In this document: positions 1 through 9,304 of the stretch, in pieces
Position numbering within the stretch: the first letter of the stretch is position 1
Layout of the letters: every line of letters begins with the position of its first letter
Origin: Hungatella sp. UBA7603
Lineage (GTDB): Bacteria; Bacillota; Clostridia; Lachnospirales; Lachnospiraceae
Assembly (NCBI GenBank): GCA_002478865.1
Contig: DLJZ01000014.1
Location: 56,430-113,469 of the forward strand
DNA: 57,040 nucleotides
Direction of reading: 5' to 3'
Notes under the pieces: generated by a model
What the model was told of the DNA's origin: nothing
What the model saw: the letters and a program-made list of their open reading frames with translations, nothing else
Database searches by the model: none
Translations under genes and position numbers: made by a program

Positions 1-37
1 CAAAAAGGTACACCTTCTTATCAAGATAAAATAAAAA

Positions 38-457
38 ATGGACGGGCGGGAAATATATACCTTCACACAAAACGGGAAGGCTTATGAATATATTAATCTT
101 ATATCACATACGTATCGAGTTTGTTTTACGCAGGTTTCCTTTTATGTTCCAGGCAAAAGGGGTTGCAGACAGAGTAGAATGTATCGGAAGGGGGCAAAAC
201 CTATGTTTGGTATCTTTCATTCAGGGGAGGAGATTTTATTCTCCTGGGATACGATAGGAAATATAGCAGAGAGGCGGAAACATCTTTTAGAGGAAATGCC
301 TGTAATGGTATATCGGCTGTATGAGTATATCATAAAAGCAAGATTAACACACCGGTATGAAAAGAAAGCATTAAAACATCTTTTTTACAGGTCTGGAAGG
401 TTAATCAGAAAGGGTTTTCCATTTAACCACTCTTTAACAGCTGCACAGGATTTATAA
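38..457 (+). CDS. hypothetical protein, possibly a remnant
   Basis: An open frame of 139 codons that I cannot assign to a family. It is basic and aromatic-rich, without signal peptide, membrane helix or recognisable motif, and no convincing ribosome site precedes the first ATG. An internal ATG at 203 would give a shorter protein that looks more protein-like. The next 200 bases contain further protein-like but interrupted reading, so this may be part of a decayed gene upstream of the diguanylate cyclase. Confidence 0.3.
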   Translation: MDGREIYTFTQNGKAYEYINLISHTYRVCFTQVSFYVPGKRGCRQSRMYRKGAKPMFGIFHSGEEILFSWDTIGNIAERRKHLLEEMPVMVYRLYEYIIKARLTHRYEKKALKHLFYRSGRLIRKGFPFNHSLTAAQDL

Positions 458-681
458 AAATACATAAGATCAATGTTTTGAGGAAAGAAATTCTTATCAC
501 CAAAGAGGATATCAATTGCTCCATACGTTCCATTTTTGGTGGAATTGTCTGCAATGATGTCAAAGAATCACTTTTCTGAATATTAAATGCAGACATAGGA
601 AAGGAGTCTATGGTCACAGTATTTGACAACTGGGGCAGTGGTTTCTATGGATGCGGGGTTCAAGTAAGGGTCAATCTTTGA
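427..681 (+). pseudogene. decayed coding remnant upstream of the GGDEF gene
   Basis: Two short in-frame stretches (about 427-585 and 586-681) read as protein-like sequence but are separated by a stop at 583-585. No single start and stop encloses them. The second ends 15 bases before the diguanylate cyclase start. I infer a degraded gene, perhaps the sensory partner of the cyclase. The family is not recognisable from what remains, and it may simply be non-coding. Confidence 0.25.
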
Positions 682-695
682 ATGAAGGTGTAATA

Positions 696-1655
696 ATGAC
701 TGAAAATGATGCAAAAAATCTTTTGGAGCGGCTTTTGAATTTCATGGGGGACTTATCGCAAGCATTTCATGAAATGATAGTTCAACAGGAAGAAAGAGAA
801 AAAAAGTTAAGGGAACAGGCGGAGAAGGAAAGAAGGTTCAATACACTTTTGGTATCCATTATGGACTGCCTTAAAGAGTGGGTGGTGGTTACCGATGAAT
901 CAACCGGAGAGATTCTCTATATCAACGATCTGGCTAAAAAGCGGTTCTATGATCCGTCAAACAATACTACGGTCTGTGGAAAGGATTGTCCGCTTTTAAT
1001 GAAACTTCAATCCTGCCAGGGAGACAATCAGGAACAAAGGTACGAATTTAAATGTTCCCATGACCAAATATTTCAGGTAAAAGCATATTCTTTGCTTTGG
1101 GAGGATAGAAAAGCAATGGTTCATCTCATCACAGATATTACCTATCAAAAAGAAAATGAGGCATTTTTGGAAGTCATGGCTTATAAAGACGAGCTCACCG
1201 GATTGAACAACCGGAGAAATTGCCTTCACACCATTGACTCTTATATTGAAAAAGGAGAACCTTTTTCTATCTGCATGATTGATTTAGATGATTTAAAGCA
1301 GATCAATGACCAGTATGGTCATCTCCATGGAGATGCTTATATTAAGCTTGTGTCTGAGAAACTGGAAAAGTCTTCCAAAGAGGGAGACTATACCTGCCGG
1401 TTTGGCGGCGATGAGTTTGTGGTCATATACAGGAATTGCAGCGAAAAGGAAGCAATTTTAAAGCTTAGTGCCATCGATCAGAGTATTTCAAAAGAAACAG
1501 GAGAATACCCCATGTCCATTAGCTACGGCGTGGTAAATATTTCAGATGATCCTGAGATTCTTTCAGAAACAGTTTTAAAGATGGCAGATGAAAAAATGTA
1601 CTGCTTCAAAAGGAACCGCAAGGAAAAAAAGTGCAGTAAAAAGGGAGACATTTAG
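696..1655 (+). CDS. PAS/GGDEF diguanylate cyclase
   Basis: Predicted to make cyclic di-GMP from two GTP in the cytoplasm. From this start (319 residues) an N-terminal charged coiled coil spans about residues 20-55. A PAS-like sensor covers about 60-155, and the cyclase domain opens with the usual DELTGLNNRR segment. The active-site GGDEF is intact at residues 237-241. The inhibitory I-site position reads KEGD rather than RxxD, so product feedback may be weak. The start at 696 was chosen because AAGGTG lies just upstream; an in-frame ATG at 651 lacks a ribosome site. No membrane helix is seen, so the input is probably cytosolic. Confidence 0.9.
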   Translation: MTENDAKNLLERLLNFMGDLSQAFHEMIVQQEEREKKLREQAEKERRFNTLLVSIMDCLKEWVVVTDESTGEILYINDLAKKRFYDPSNNTTVCGKDCPLLMKLQSCQGDNQEQRYEFKCSHDQIFQVKAYSLLWEDRKAMVHLITDITYQKENEAFLEVMAYKDELTGLNNRRNCLHTIDSYIEKGEPFSICMIDLDDLKQINDQYGHLHGDAYIKLVSEKLEKSSKEGDYTCRFGGDEFVVIYRNCSEKEAILKLSAIDQSISKETGEYPMSISYGVVNISDDPEILSETVLKMADEKMYCFKRNRKEKKCSKKGDI

Positions 1656-1734
1656 CTCCTTATCTTTCCTTGTGTTTTTTCTGATTTTCCTTTATAATAA
1701 TATGCAGGTTAAAAGGAATGGGAGCAAGAAAAGA

Positions 1735-2784
1735 ATGAGATTTATTGGAAGCAAGACACTGCTTCTGGACCAGATCAAACAGGTAGTTGACGATCAGGCT
1801 CCAAAGGCAAAGAGCTTTTGTGATATATTTTCCGGGACCGCTGCGGTTGCCAGATATTTTAAACAGTGGTATCAGGTGAGTTCCAATGATTTGCTGTATT
1901 TTTCTTACGTGTTACAGCGAGCTACCGTTGAGAATGATACCATACCTTTGTTTACTCTTTTAAATGAACGGTTAGGCATCGAGGATCCGGTGGAATACTT
2001 AAATGGAAGAGAAAAGAAGGATTTAGAAGAACTTCCAAAGGAACGGAGGTTCTTTCAAAATACCTATGCTCCGACTGGAGAGCGAATGTATCTAAACGAT
2101 GAGAACGCTCTGCGTATCGATTTTGCAAGATGCAGTGTTGAGGACTGGAAGGCCGCCGGATTGTTAAATGACCATGAGTATTACTATCTGGTGGCCTGCA
2201 TCGTAGAGGGAATCCCTTTTGTCTCCAATACGTCAGGTACTTATGGAGCCTTTCATAAGACCTGGGAGAGACGCAGCTACAAACGGTACGAGCTATACCG
2301 CCTTTCTGTGACCAGCAACGGAAAAAGCAACCGAAGCTATAATAAGAATGGAGTAGAGCTATTAAAGGAGATTCAGGGTGATATCCTCTATATCGATCCG
2401 CCTTATAATGCGAGACAGTATAATTCCAATTACCACGTGTTGGAGACTGCCGCCAGATATGATTATCCAGATGTGAAAGGTGTGACCGGACAAAGGGCGA
2501 TGGAAGGGCAGAAATCGGAGTTTTGCATGAAGAATAAGGTACTTCCTGCCTTTAAAGATCTTCTTGCCAATGCCAATTTTTCCCATATTATCCTCAGTTA
2601 TAGTACGGATGGTCTTATGACGGTTGAAGAGATTGAAGAGGCAATGAAGGCTTACGGAAAACCTGAGACCTTTAAGATTTATGAGATTCCCTATCGAAGA
2701 TACAAAAGCCGAAAGGTGAAAGAGACAGAAAGACTTAAGGAGCTGTTATTCTACATTGAAAAGCAGGTGCCACCATGTACATAA
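1735..2784 (+). CDS. D12-class adenine-specific DNA methyltransferase, FokI-type half
   Basis: Transfers methyl from S-adenosylmethionine to adenine N6 in DNA. Motif X (RFIGSKTLL) is at the N-terminus, motif I (DIFSGTAAVARYF) near residue 30, and catalytic DPPY at 221-224. DPPY is followed by NARQYNSNYHVLET, a pattern I associate with the methylases of type IIS systems such as FokI. The start at 1735 places motif X at residue 2; longer in-frame starts run through the preceding gene. It overlaps the next methyltransferase by 10 bases, so the two are translated together. No restriction endonuclease is visible nearby. The target sequence cannot be read from the protein. Confidence 0.9.
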   Translation: MRFIGSKTLLLDQIKQVVDDQAPKAKSFCDIFSGTAAVARYFKQWYQVSSNDLLYFSYVLQRATVENDTIPLFTLLNERLGIEDPVEYLNGREKKDLEELPKERRFFQNTYAPTGERMYLNDENALRIDFARCSVEDWKAAGLLNDHEYYYLVACIVEGIPFVSNTSGTYGAFHKTWERRSYKRYELYRLSVTSNGKSNRSYNKNGVELLKEIQGDILYIDPPYNARQYNSNYHVLETAARYDYPDVKGVTGQRAMEGQKSEFCMKNKVLPAFKDLLANANFSHIILSYSTDGLMTVEEIEEAMKAYGKPETFKIYEIPYRRYKSRKVKETERLKELLFYIEKQVPPCT

Positions 2785-3632
2785 AAAGTCCTCTTAACTA
2801 TACGGGAGGGAAATACAAGATTTTAGAGTCCGTCTTTCAGGCATTTCCAAGGGACGTTAAAACCTTTGTAGATGTATTTGCAGGAGGTTTTAATGTAGGG
2901 ATCAATGTATCCGCGGAACGAATCATCTGCAACGACCAGATTACTTATCTCATCGGATTGTTTCAGTTGTTTCAAAAGACAGAAATTAATGATCTTTTAA
3001 AGGAAATAAAAGGCATTATCGAGAAGTACCAGTTGACCCAGCAAAATAAAGAGGGCTATTATGCGTTACGTGTAGAATATAATAAGTCCAGGGATATTAT
3101 AAAGCTGTTTGTACTGGCCTGTTATGCCTTTAATCATCAGATCCGTTTTAATAACAGTCATGAGTTTAATTCCCCCTTTGGCAGGAATCGAAGTTCCTTT
3201 AACTCAAACATAGAAAAGAATCTCACCCAATTTTGTCAGGCTCTGCAGGAAAAGAACATTGAGTTTTCCAATGTGGATTTTTTGGAGCTTGACTATTCTT
3301 TTCTAGGAGAGAACGATCTTGTTTACTGCGATCCGCCTTATCTGATTTCTACCGGGAATTACAACGATGGAAACAGAGGGTTTAAGGACTGGAAAGAAAA
3401 GGAAGAGCAGGAGCTATTGGGGCTTTTGGACAAGCTGGATTCCAAGGGAATTCGATTTGCCCTATCCAATGTGTTATATCATAAGGGAATGTCCAATGAG
3501 CTATTGATTGAATGGAGTAAGAAGTATAAGATCCATTATATAGACAAGACCTATTCTAACTGCAATTATCATTTTAAAGAGCGGAATGCGGTTACGGTGG
3601 AGGTATTGGTTACGAATTATGAATTGACTTAA
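2775..3632 (+). CDS. D12-class adenine-specific DNA methyltransferase (Dam/DpnM-like)
   Basis: A 285-residue companion of the preceding methylase. It carries motif X (LNYTGGKYKIL) at residues 7-17, motif I (FVDVFAGGFNVG) near 33, and catalytic DPPY at 186-189 followed by LISTGNYND, as in Dam/DpnM-like enzymes. It starts within the end of the upstream gene. Two different D12 enzymes in tandem suggest that each methylates one strand of an asymmetric site. A strong terminator follows, closing this two-gene unit. Confidence 0.9.
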   Translation: MYIKSPLNYTGGKYKILESVFQAFPRDVKTFVDVFAGGFNVGINVSAERIICNDQITYLIGLFQLFQKTEINDLLKEIKGIIEKYQLTQQNKEGYYALRVEYNKSRDIIKLFVLACYAFNHQIRFNNSHEFNSPFGRNRSSFNSNIEKNLTQFCQALQEKNIEFSNVDFLELDYSFLGENDLVYCDPPYLISTGNYNDGNRGFKDWKEKEEQELLGLLDKLDSKGIRFALSNVLYHKGMSNELLIEWSKKYKIHYIDKTYSNCNYHFKERNAVTVEVLVTNYELT

Positions 3633-3672
3633 AAAGCAGGTTCTGTCTGTGGTAGACGGAACCTGCTTTTTA
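3632..3672. terminator. bidirectional intrinsic terminator
   Basis: A 12-bp stem (GCAGGTTCTGTC paired with GACGGAACCTGC, one G-T pair) with a 7-base loop, flanked by an A-run on the left and a T-run on the right. It can therefore terminate both the methyltransferase genes from the left and the convergent potD transcript. Confidence 0.85.
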
Positions 3673-3678
3673 TCGTTT

Positions 3679-4776
3679 CTAATTTGATTTTACTTCTTTC
3701 CAAGCTTCATTATAAAGGGAATCAACCTGATCCCCAAGGTATTTGTAAACTTCACTGTTCTTTAATACATCTAATTCAGGGAACAGAGTTTTATTGTTTC
3801 TTAGCTCTGGATCAAGAAGATCAAAGGCACCTTTATTTGGAGTTGGGTAAGTAATATACTCGAAGTTCTTCTTAGCGATATCAGGACGGCATAAGAAGTT
3901 AATCCACTTCTCTGCATTCTCCTTATTTGGAGCGTTAGCAGGAATGACCCAGGAATCCAGCCACAGGTTGGTTCCTTCTTCTGGAATCACATATTCCAGG
4001 GAGTAATCCAGGTTTAAGTTCTTTACTTCGTTCTGGATATAGAGCATTTCACCAGAGTAGATAACACCGATAGCAGCTTCTCCACCGATCATCTTATCTC
4101 TTACCTGATCAATGACATATGCCTGAACCAGAGGTTTCTGTTTAATTAAAAGTTCTTTGGCTTCTTTGATTTCAGCTTCGTTGGTTGTGTTCATGGAGTA
4201 GCCAAGTGATTTTAAAGCGACCATAAAGGAATCCCGAACGCTGTCCTGCATTAAGATGCTATCTTTAAATTTCTCATTCCAAAGATCAGACCATTTTGTA
4301 GGAACATCCTTTGCATCTACCATCTTGGTGTTATAAAGAATACCAACCGTTCCCCAGCTATAAGGAACTGAGTATTTATTTTCCGGGTCAAAGCTTTTGG
4401 ACATTTCCAAATACTTAGGATCAACTTCTTTTAAATTTGGTACATTGTCCAGATTGATCTCTGCAAGAAGGTTGTTTTCTCTCATCTTCTGGATCATATA
4501 GTCGGAGGGACAAACTACATCGTATTTTACGGCACCGGCTTGAATGACTGGATACATCTCTTCGTTGGTCTCAAATAAATCATAGACCACCTTAATTCCA
4601 GTCTCTTCTTCAAACTGTTTGATGACAGATTCGTCAATGTATTCTCCCCAGTTGTATACATAAACTTCGCCGGCACTGCCTGCCTTTGCTTCCTTTTTTC
4701 CACAGCCGCTAAGCAGTGTGATGGAAAGGAGGGAAAGAGCGCCAAAAGCCAGAAGCTTTACTAAACTTTTTTTCAT
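3679..4776 (-). CDS. potD: spermidine/putrescine-binding lipoprotein PotD
   Basis: Extracellular solute-binding protein that captures polyamines for the PotABC importer. A lipoprotein signal peptide ends in the lipobox LLSGC, so the protein is anchored to the outer face of the membrane. The mature part has the family's VYNWGEYIDE opening and a typical total length (365 residues). Of two close ATGs, the one at 4776 has the better spacing to AGGAG. It is the last gene of the operon, 12 bases after potC. Confidence 0.95.
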   Translation of the reverse strand: MKKSLVKLLAFGALSLLSITLLSGCGKKEAKAGSAGEVYVYNWGEYIDESVIKQFEEETGIKVVYDLFETNEEMYPVIQAGAVKYDVVCPSDYMIQKMRENNLLAEINLDNVPNLKEVDPKYLEMSKSFDPENKYSVPYSWGTVGILYNTKMVDAKDVPTKWSDLWNEKFKDSILMQDSVRDSFMVALKSLGYSMNTTNEAEIKEAKELLIKQKPLVQAYVIDQVRDKMIGGEAAIGVIYSGEMLYIQNEVKNLNLDYSLEYVIPEEGTNLWLDSWVIPANAPNKENAEKWINFLCRPDIAKKNFEYITYPTPNKGAFDLLDPELRNNKTLFPELDVLKNSEVYKYLGDQVDSLYNEAWKEVKSN

Positions 4777-4788
4777 GAGCATATTCTC

Positions 4789-5580
4789 CTATTTTTTTCT
4801 CTTGGGTGCAAAATTGGTGATGAGTAACAACACCAGCACCGCTATAAAGATGATGGTCGACAGTGCGTACATGGAAGGCTTAATGCCTCGGCGCACCTCA
4901 CTGTAGATCAGAGTGGATAAGGTATTGATTCCAGCTCCTCTTGTAAAGTGAGTAATGATGAAATCGTCAAGTGACATGGTAAATGCCAGAAGAAAACCAG
5001 AAAGGACTCCTGGAAGGATATCCGGAAATACCACATTAAAAAATGCGGAAACCGACGTTGCGCCTAGATCCATGGCGGCTTCATAGGTACTTTTATCTGT
5101 TTGCTTTAACTTCGGCATGACGCTTAAGATGACATACGGAATGTTAAAGGTAATATGTGCGATCAAAATGGTCTGGAAACCAAGGGAAATCCCAAAGGCG
5201 ATAAAGGCAAGCATCAAAGAGATTCCAGTAACAATATCTGCATTTAACATGGGAATATTAGTAATTCCCATAAGGATGGAGCGAGGAACCCGGTCCATGC
5301 TGTTGATGGCCACGGCAGCCGCTGTACCAATGATGACCGCAATGAGAGAAGATAAAAATGCGATTAAGAGGGTATTATATAGGGCCGTCATGATGGTGCT
5401 GCTAGAGAAGAGTTCCGTATACCAGTTCATGGTAAATCCGCCCCACTGGGTACGGGATTTGGAACTGTTAAAGGACAAAACTCCCATAGTAGCAATGGGT
5501 GCGTAAAGAAACACCAGAATGATTACCAGATAAAAATCTTGTATGATCCGTTTGATAATGCCAATTTTTCTGTTCGTCAA
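4789..5580 (-). CDS. potC: spermidine/putrescine ABC transporter permease PotC
   Basis: Inner-membrane permease of the polyamine importer, 263 residues with about six hydrophobic helices. The family EAA-type loop is visible as YEAAMDLGATSVSAF about two thirds along the chain; it docks onto the PotA ATPase. Its start overlaps the potB stop by four bases, indicating translational coupling. Confidence 0.95.
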   Translation of the reverse strand: MTNRKIGIIKRIIQDFYLVIILVFLYAPIATMGVLSFNSSKSRTQWGGFTMNWYTELFSSSTIMTALYNTLLIAFLSSLIAVIIGTAAAVAINSMDRVPRSILMGITNIPMLNADIVTGISLMLAFIAFGISLGFQTILIAHITFNIPYVILSVMPKLKQTDKSTYEAAMDLGATSVSAFFNVVFPDILPGVLSGFLLAFTMSLDDFIITHFTRGAGINTLSTLIYSEVRRGIKPSMYALSTIIFIAVLVLLLITNFAPKRKK

Positions 5581-6389
5581 AATGCCGTTCCCTCCCCGTT
5601 CTTATCATATTTGGCAATGAGCGCCATGCTGATTAGGATGAAAACCATGAGGACTAAAGAAAGGCCGGAGCCTAGATTCCAGTTGCTCCCCTTTGTAAAT
5701 TCCTGTTCAATTACATTGCCGATTAAGAGAATCTTACTGCCTCCTAACAGGTTTGAGATAACAAAGGTGGTGAGAGCTGGAACAAAGACCATGGTAATTC
5801 CGCTTACAACTCCTGGTATGCTTAAGGGAAGAAGGATACGAATCAGCACCTGAAAGGAATTAGCGCCTAAGTCTCTGGCCGCATTAACCACGTTGTCGTC
5901 AATTTTCATCAGTACATTATAAATAGGAAGAACCATAAAAGGCAGGAAGTTATACACCATACCAAGAATAATGGCTCCAGGAGTGTTGATAAGGTTTAAA
6001 GACGGCAGCCTAAGTGTGGATAAGACTCCGTTTATGACACCGTTTCTCTCAAGAAGAGTCTGCCATGCCAGAGTACGCAAAAGAAAGTTCATCCACATGG
6101 GCAGGATAAAAATAAAAACAACAAAGCTTCCCTGTCCAATTCCCCGAGAGCGAAGAATCATGGCAAGAGGATACGCCAAAATTAAGCATAGGGCCGTACT
6201 GACAAATGACAATAAAAGAGAGAGCCATAAGGCCTTTGCGTGCTCCTCCGTGGTAATGGAAATGATGTTTGCTAGGGTAAAAGATCCCGAGCGGTCCGTA
6301 ACTCCATAAAGTACGATAAGGGCCAGAGGAATGATAATAAAGCCAATCATCCACATGAGGTAGGGGCCGGATAATAATTTTTTATTCAT
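5577..6389 (-). CDS. potB: spermidine/putrescine ABC transporter permease PotB
   Basis: Second permease subunit, 270 residues and about six membrane helices, forming the channel with PotC. The cytoplasmic coupling loop reads [15 protein letters not shown]. It overlaps potA upstream (8 bases) and potC downstream (4 bases), so the three are made from one message. Confidence 0.95.
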   Translation of the reverse strand: MNKKLLSGPYLMWMIGFIIIPLALIVLYGVTDRSGSFTLANIISITTEEHAKALWLSLLLSFVSTALCLILAYPLAMILRSRGIGQGSFVVFIFILPMWMNFLLRTLAWQTLLERNGVINGVLSTLRLPSLNLINTPGAIILGMVYNFLPFMVLPIYNVLMKIDDNVVNAARDLGANSFQVLIRILLPLSIPGVVSGITMVFVPALTTFVISNLLGGSKILLIGNVIEQEFTKGSNWNLGSGLSLVLMVFILISMALIAKYDKNGEGTAF

Positions 6390-7458
6390 TGATTCCCACT
6401 GCCTCCTCGTCTTCCGAAGCAGGCTTATTCATGATCTGGATGTCAAACGGGTCCACATGAATGCCCACATTTTGACCCACAGGGAACATATCTGTGCTGT
6501 GTACCAGCCATTCAAAGCCGTCTGGAGTCATGACTTCCATTTCATAATGGACGCCCTTAAAGATCAGATGGGTTACAACGCCATTAATGCTTCCTTGGTC
6601 TGGTGAAACCAGGTCAATGTCCTCTGGACGAATGACTACGTCTACAGGCTTGTTTATTCCAAAGCCCTTGTCCACACAGGCAAATTTTGCACCAAAGATC
6701 TCCACCAGCTCATCCCGAAGCATAATGCCGGGAACAATGTTGCTTTCTCCGATAAAATCAGCTACAAAAGCATTCTCCGGTTCGTTGTAGATATTTTCTG
6801 GGGAACCCATCTGCTGAATATAGCCCTGGTTCATGACAACGATGGTATCTGACATGGTAAGAGCTTCTTCCTGATCATGAGTTACATAGATGAAGGTGAT
6901 GCCAAGTTCGTTCTTTAAGCGGATCAACTCATACTGCATGTCCTGTCTTAGTTTTAAATCCAGTGCTCCTAGAGGTTCATCAAGAAGCAATACTCTAGGT
7001 TCGTTTACAATGGCTCTTGCAATGGCGATTCTTTGCTGCTGACCGCCGCTTAAGGAGCTGACACTACGATTTTCAAATCCATCTAGGTTTACAAGCTTTA
7101 AGGCGTACTTGATTTTATCTTGAATGTATGGTTTTGGTTTATTTTTGATTTTGAGGCCAAATGCAATGTTTTCCGCTATGGTCATATGATTGAATAATGC
7201 ATATTTTTGAAACACTGTATTTAACTGTCTTTTGTTTGGGGGGAGAGTTGTGATATCCTGACCGTCAAAGATCACTTGTCCTTTTCCCGGACGTTCAAAG
7301 CCACCAATAATTCTCAGGGTTGTAGTTTTGCCGCAGCCGCTGGGGCCTAATAGGGTAACAAACGTGTTTTCCTTTACGGAAAGGTTCAAATCGTCCAGTA
7401 CCATGGTACCGTCAAAACTTTTTGTAATGTTGCGTAAATCAATTAATGGCTGACCCAT
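6382..7458 (-). CDS. potA: spermidine/putrescine ABC transporter ATP-binding protein PotA
   Basis: Cytoplasmic ATPase that powers polyamine uptake. Walker A GPSGCGKT is at residues 38-45, the signature LSGGQ at 136-140, and Walker B LLLDEP just after 155. The D-loop and the switch histidine (VTHDQEEA) are intact. The last ~120 residues form the TOBE-type regulatory domain. AGGAGG precedes the ATG at good spacing. It follows the regulator gene by 17 bases and heads the transporter genes. Confidence 0.96.
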   Translation of the reverse strand: MGQPLIDLRNITKSFDGTMVLDDLNLSVKENTFVTLLGPSGCGKTTTLRIIGGFERPGKGQVIFDGQDITTLPPNKRQLNTVFQKYALFNHMTIAENIAFGLKIKNKPKPYIQDKIKYALKLVNLDGFENRSVSSLSGGQQQRIAIARAIVNEPRVLLLDEPLGALDLKLRQDMQYELIRLKNELGITFIYVTHDQEEALTMSDTIVVMNQGYIQQMGSPENIYNEPENAFVADFIGESNIVPGIMLRDELVEIFGAKFACVDKGFGINKPVDVVIRPEDIDLVSPDQGSINGVVTHLIFKGVHYEMEVMTPDGFEWLVHSTDMFPVGQNVGIHVDPFDIQIMNKPASEDEEAVGINE

Positions 7459-7475
7459 GACCTTTTATCCTCCTG

Positions 7476-8009
7476 TTAAAAGCTTGGCGGTGAACTCACC
7501 CAGATGAGGGTTGCTCCGGCTTTGCTGCTTAAATAATGTTTTTTATCTGATATAAAGTAAAAGGATTCCCCTTTTTTGGCTTTATATGTCTTATTTCCTA
7601 TATGAATGGATACACTGCCCTGCATCACGTAACCAAATTCTTCTCCTTCATGAGGATTGTCCGGATAAGTTTGACCTCCGGCTTCCAGGGTGAGAAGAAT
7701 GGGTTCCATCATGTTTTTCTGAGCATTGGGTATGATCCAGCGTACTTCACTTTTCAGTTCGCTATCGTATTTTTCAAAATAATCCCCTTTGCCAAAGACT
7801 ATTTGTTCCTCCGGGCTTTCGTAAAAAAACTCCCCGATGGAGGTACCAAGACATTGCAATATATCCATAAGAGTCGCAATGGATGGAGAAGTTAAATCCC
7901 TTTCCAACTGAGATATGAACCCCTTTGACAGCTCTGCGCGATCAGCCAGCTCTTCTTGAGTCAGCCCCTTTAACACACGCAGTTCTTTTAGTTTTGTACC
8001 GATATCCAT
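7476..8009 (-). CDS. XRE-family regulator with C-terminal cupin domain
   Basis: A 177-residue transcription factor. An XRE helix-turn-helix (LKELRVLKGLTQEELADRA and following) occupies residues 7-62. A small cupin barrel (PHEGEEFGYVMQGSV, then GNKTYKAKKGESFYF) occupies about 105-175 and is expected to bind a small ligand. This architecture is shared with PuuR-like polyamine regulators. Being first in the potABCD operon, it probably controls polyamine uptake and its own promoter; two matching palindromes lie in its leader. Confidence 0.9.
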   Translation of the reverse strand: MDIGTKLKELRVLKGLTQEELADRAELSKGFISQLERDLTSPSIATLMDILQCLGTSIGEFFYESPEEQIVFGKGDYFEKYDSELKSEVRWIIPNAQKNMMEPILLTLEAGGQTYPDNPHEGEEFGYVMQGSVSIHIGNKTYKAKKGESFYFISDKKHYLSSKAGATLIWVSSPPSF

Positions 8010-8035
8010 GTGCTCCTCCTTCTTATTATGTTAAG

Positions 8036-8085
8036 CTAAAAGTTTACTTATACTAACTGACGATAAATATAACCTAAAAGTTTAG
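8036..8085. promoter_or_regulatory. paired operator candidates of the pot operon regulator
   Basis: CTAAAAGTTTA occurs twice, at 8036-8046 and 8074-8084, with start points 38 bases apart. The second copy extends to the imperfect palindrome CTAAAAGTTTAG. Both lie between the pot promoter and the regulator start codon, where a bound XRE protein would block transcription. Binding is inferred, not shown. Confidence 0.5.
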
Positions 8086-8110
8086 TAATAATAAACAGGC
8101 AGCAAGATTT

Positions 8111-8138
8111 ATTATACTTATTTTTCCTGTGATGTCAA
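8111..8138 (-). promoter_or_regulatory. sigma-A promoter of the pot operon
   Basis: On the minus strand a perfect TTGACA (8138-8133) and a perfect TATAAT (8116-8111) are separated by 16 bases. Transcription would begin near 8104 and give a leader of about 95 bases before the regulator gene. Confidence 0.8.
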
Positions 8139-8160
8139 TACTTTTTAAGGAAGTTTTTCC

Positions 8161-8189
8161 TTAACAAATGGGGAATCTTATGATATGAT
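8161..8189 (+). promoter_or_regulatory. promoter of the lactonase-aroC unit
   Basis: TTAACA at 8161-8166 and TATGAT at 8184-8189 with 17-base spacing, each one base from consensus. AGGAGG at 8216-8221 and the start codon at 8229 follow. Confidence 0.6.
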
Positions 8190-8228
8190 ATTTTTAGTTT
8201 ATAAAGGATTAAAACAGGAGGAGATATT

Positions 8229-9290
8229 ATGATGAAAGGCAAATACATGGCGTATGTAGGCTCCTATTCCTACAATGGACAGGCAAAAGGGATTACGGTG
8301 TATGATGTTGACGTGGAAAAGGGCCGTTTTGTTCCCAGATGTGAGGTGGAAGTGGATAATTCTTCTTATCTGATTGCATCAAATAACGGAAAGACACTTT
8401 ATTCCATTGCAGATGAGGGCGTTGTATCCTTCCGCATTCATGAGAACGGATCCATTACTAGGCTAAATTCTGCCAATATCAAAGGAATGCGCGGTTGTCA
8501 TCTCTCAACAGATGCAGAGGATAAGTATATATTCGTTTCCGGATATCACGATGGGAAGTGCACTGTGCTCAGGCTCAATGAAGACGGCTCTGTGGGAGAG
8601 ATCGTTACATCAGTGTTTCACAAAGGTTTTGGCAGTGTGGCAGAGAGAAACTTCCGTCCTCACATAAGCTGTACGAGAAGAACTCCTGATGGGAAGTTCA
8701 TTATGGTAGCAGATCTTGGAATCGATCAGGTAAAGATATATCGATTTGATGAAAAGGAAGAGGAGATGGTTTTAATAGATGCCATCCGTTGCGATCTGGA
8801 ATCTGCTCCAAAATGTTTCCGCTTTAGTGAAGACGGAAAATTCTTTTATCTTCTTTATGAATTAAAGAATGTAATTGATGTATTTACCTATGAAACAGGG
8901 GATCGTCTTCCTAAGATCGAGAAAATTCAAACCATAGAGACAACAGGAAATGCTCCTCTGACTCAGCTTACCGCAGCTTGTTCCATGCGCCTTTCCAATG
9001 ATGAAGCTCATTTGTTCTGCGGTAATGCTGGTGATAATACCGTAGCAGTTTATGACCGTGATAAGAAGACAGGCCTTCTTACCTTTTCCTGCTGCCTTCC
9101 AGTGAGCGGAAGTTATCCAAAAGATGTATGTGTTTTCCCAGATGACAAGCACATCGCTTCCATCAATCATGAAACTGGAAGCATTACATTCTTTACGGTA
9201 GATTACGAAAAAGGACTTCTTATTATGAACGGCAAGGAATTGAGAGTTAATGAGCCAAACAGTTGTATGATTGTTAAAGTCAGCAAGTAA
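8229..9290 (+). CDS. lactonase family beta-propeller protein (6-phosphogluconolactonase-like)
   Basis: A 353-residue protein of the YbhE/Pgl-type seven-bladed propeller family (PF10282), shown by the opening YVGSYSYNGQAKGITVYDVD and repeated blades ending in phrases such as DGKFIMVADLGIDQVKIYRF. Family members hydrolyse 6-phosphogluconolactone or related lactones in the cytoplasm, but substrate assignment within the family is uncertain. AGGAGG is well placed. aroC starts 14 bases downstream, so they are probably co-transcribed. Confidence 0.85.
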   Translation: MMKGKYMAYVGSYSYNGQAKGITVYDVDVEKGRFVPRCEVEVDNSSYLIASNNGKTLYSIADEGVVSFRIHENGSITRLNSANIKGMRGCHLSTDAEDKYIFVSGYHDGKCTVLRLNEDGSVGEIVTSVFHKGFGSVAERNFRPHISCTRRTPDGKFIMVADLGIDQVKIYRFDEKEEEMVLIDAIRCDLESAPKCFRFSEDGKFFYLLYELKNVIDVFTYETGDRLPKIEKIQTIETTGNAPLTQLTAACSMRLSNDEAHLFCGNAGDNTVAVYDRDKKTGLLTFSCCLPVSGSYPKDVCVFPDDKHIASINHETGSITFFTVDYEKGLLIMNGKELRVNEPNSCMIVKVSK

Positions 9291-9304
9291 AAGGAGAGAC
9301 ATTC

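Noticed and set aside
1735..3632. Complete restriction-modification system
   Set aside because: No endonuclease-like gene is found on either side; the neighbours are a diguanylate cyclase and potD.
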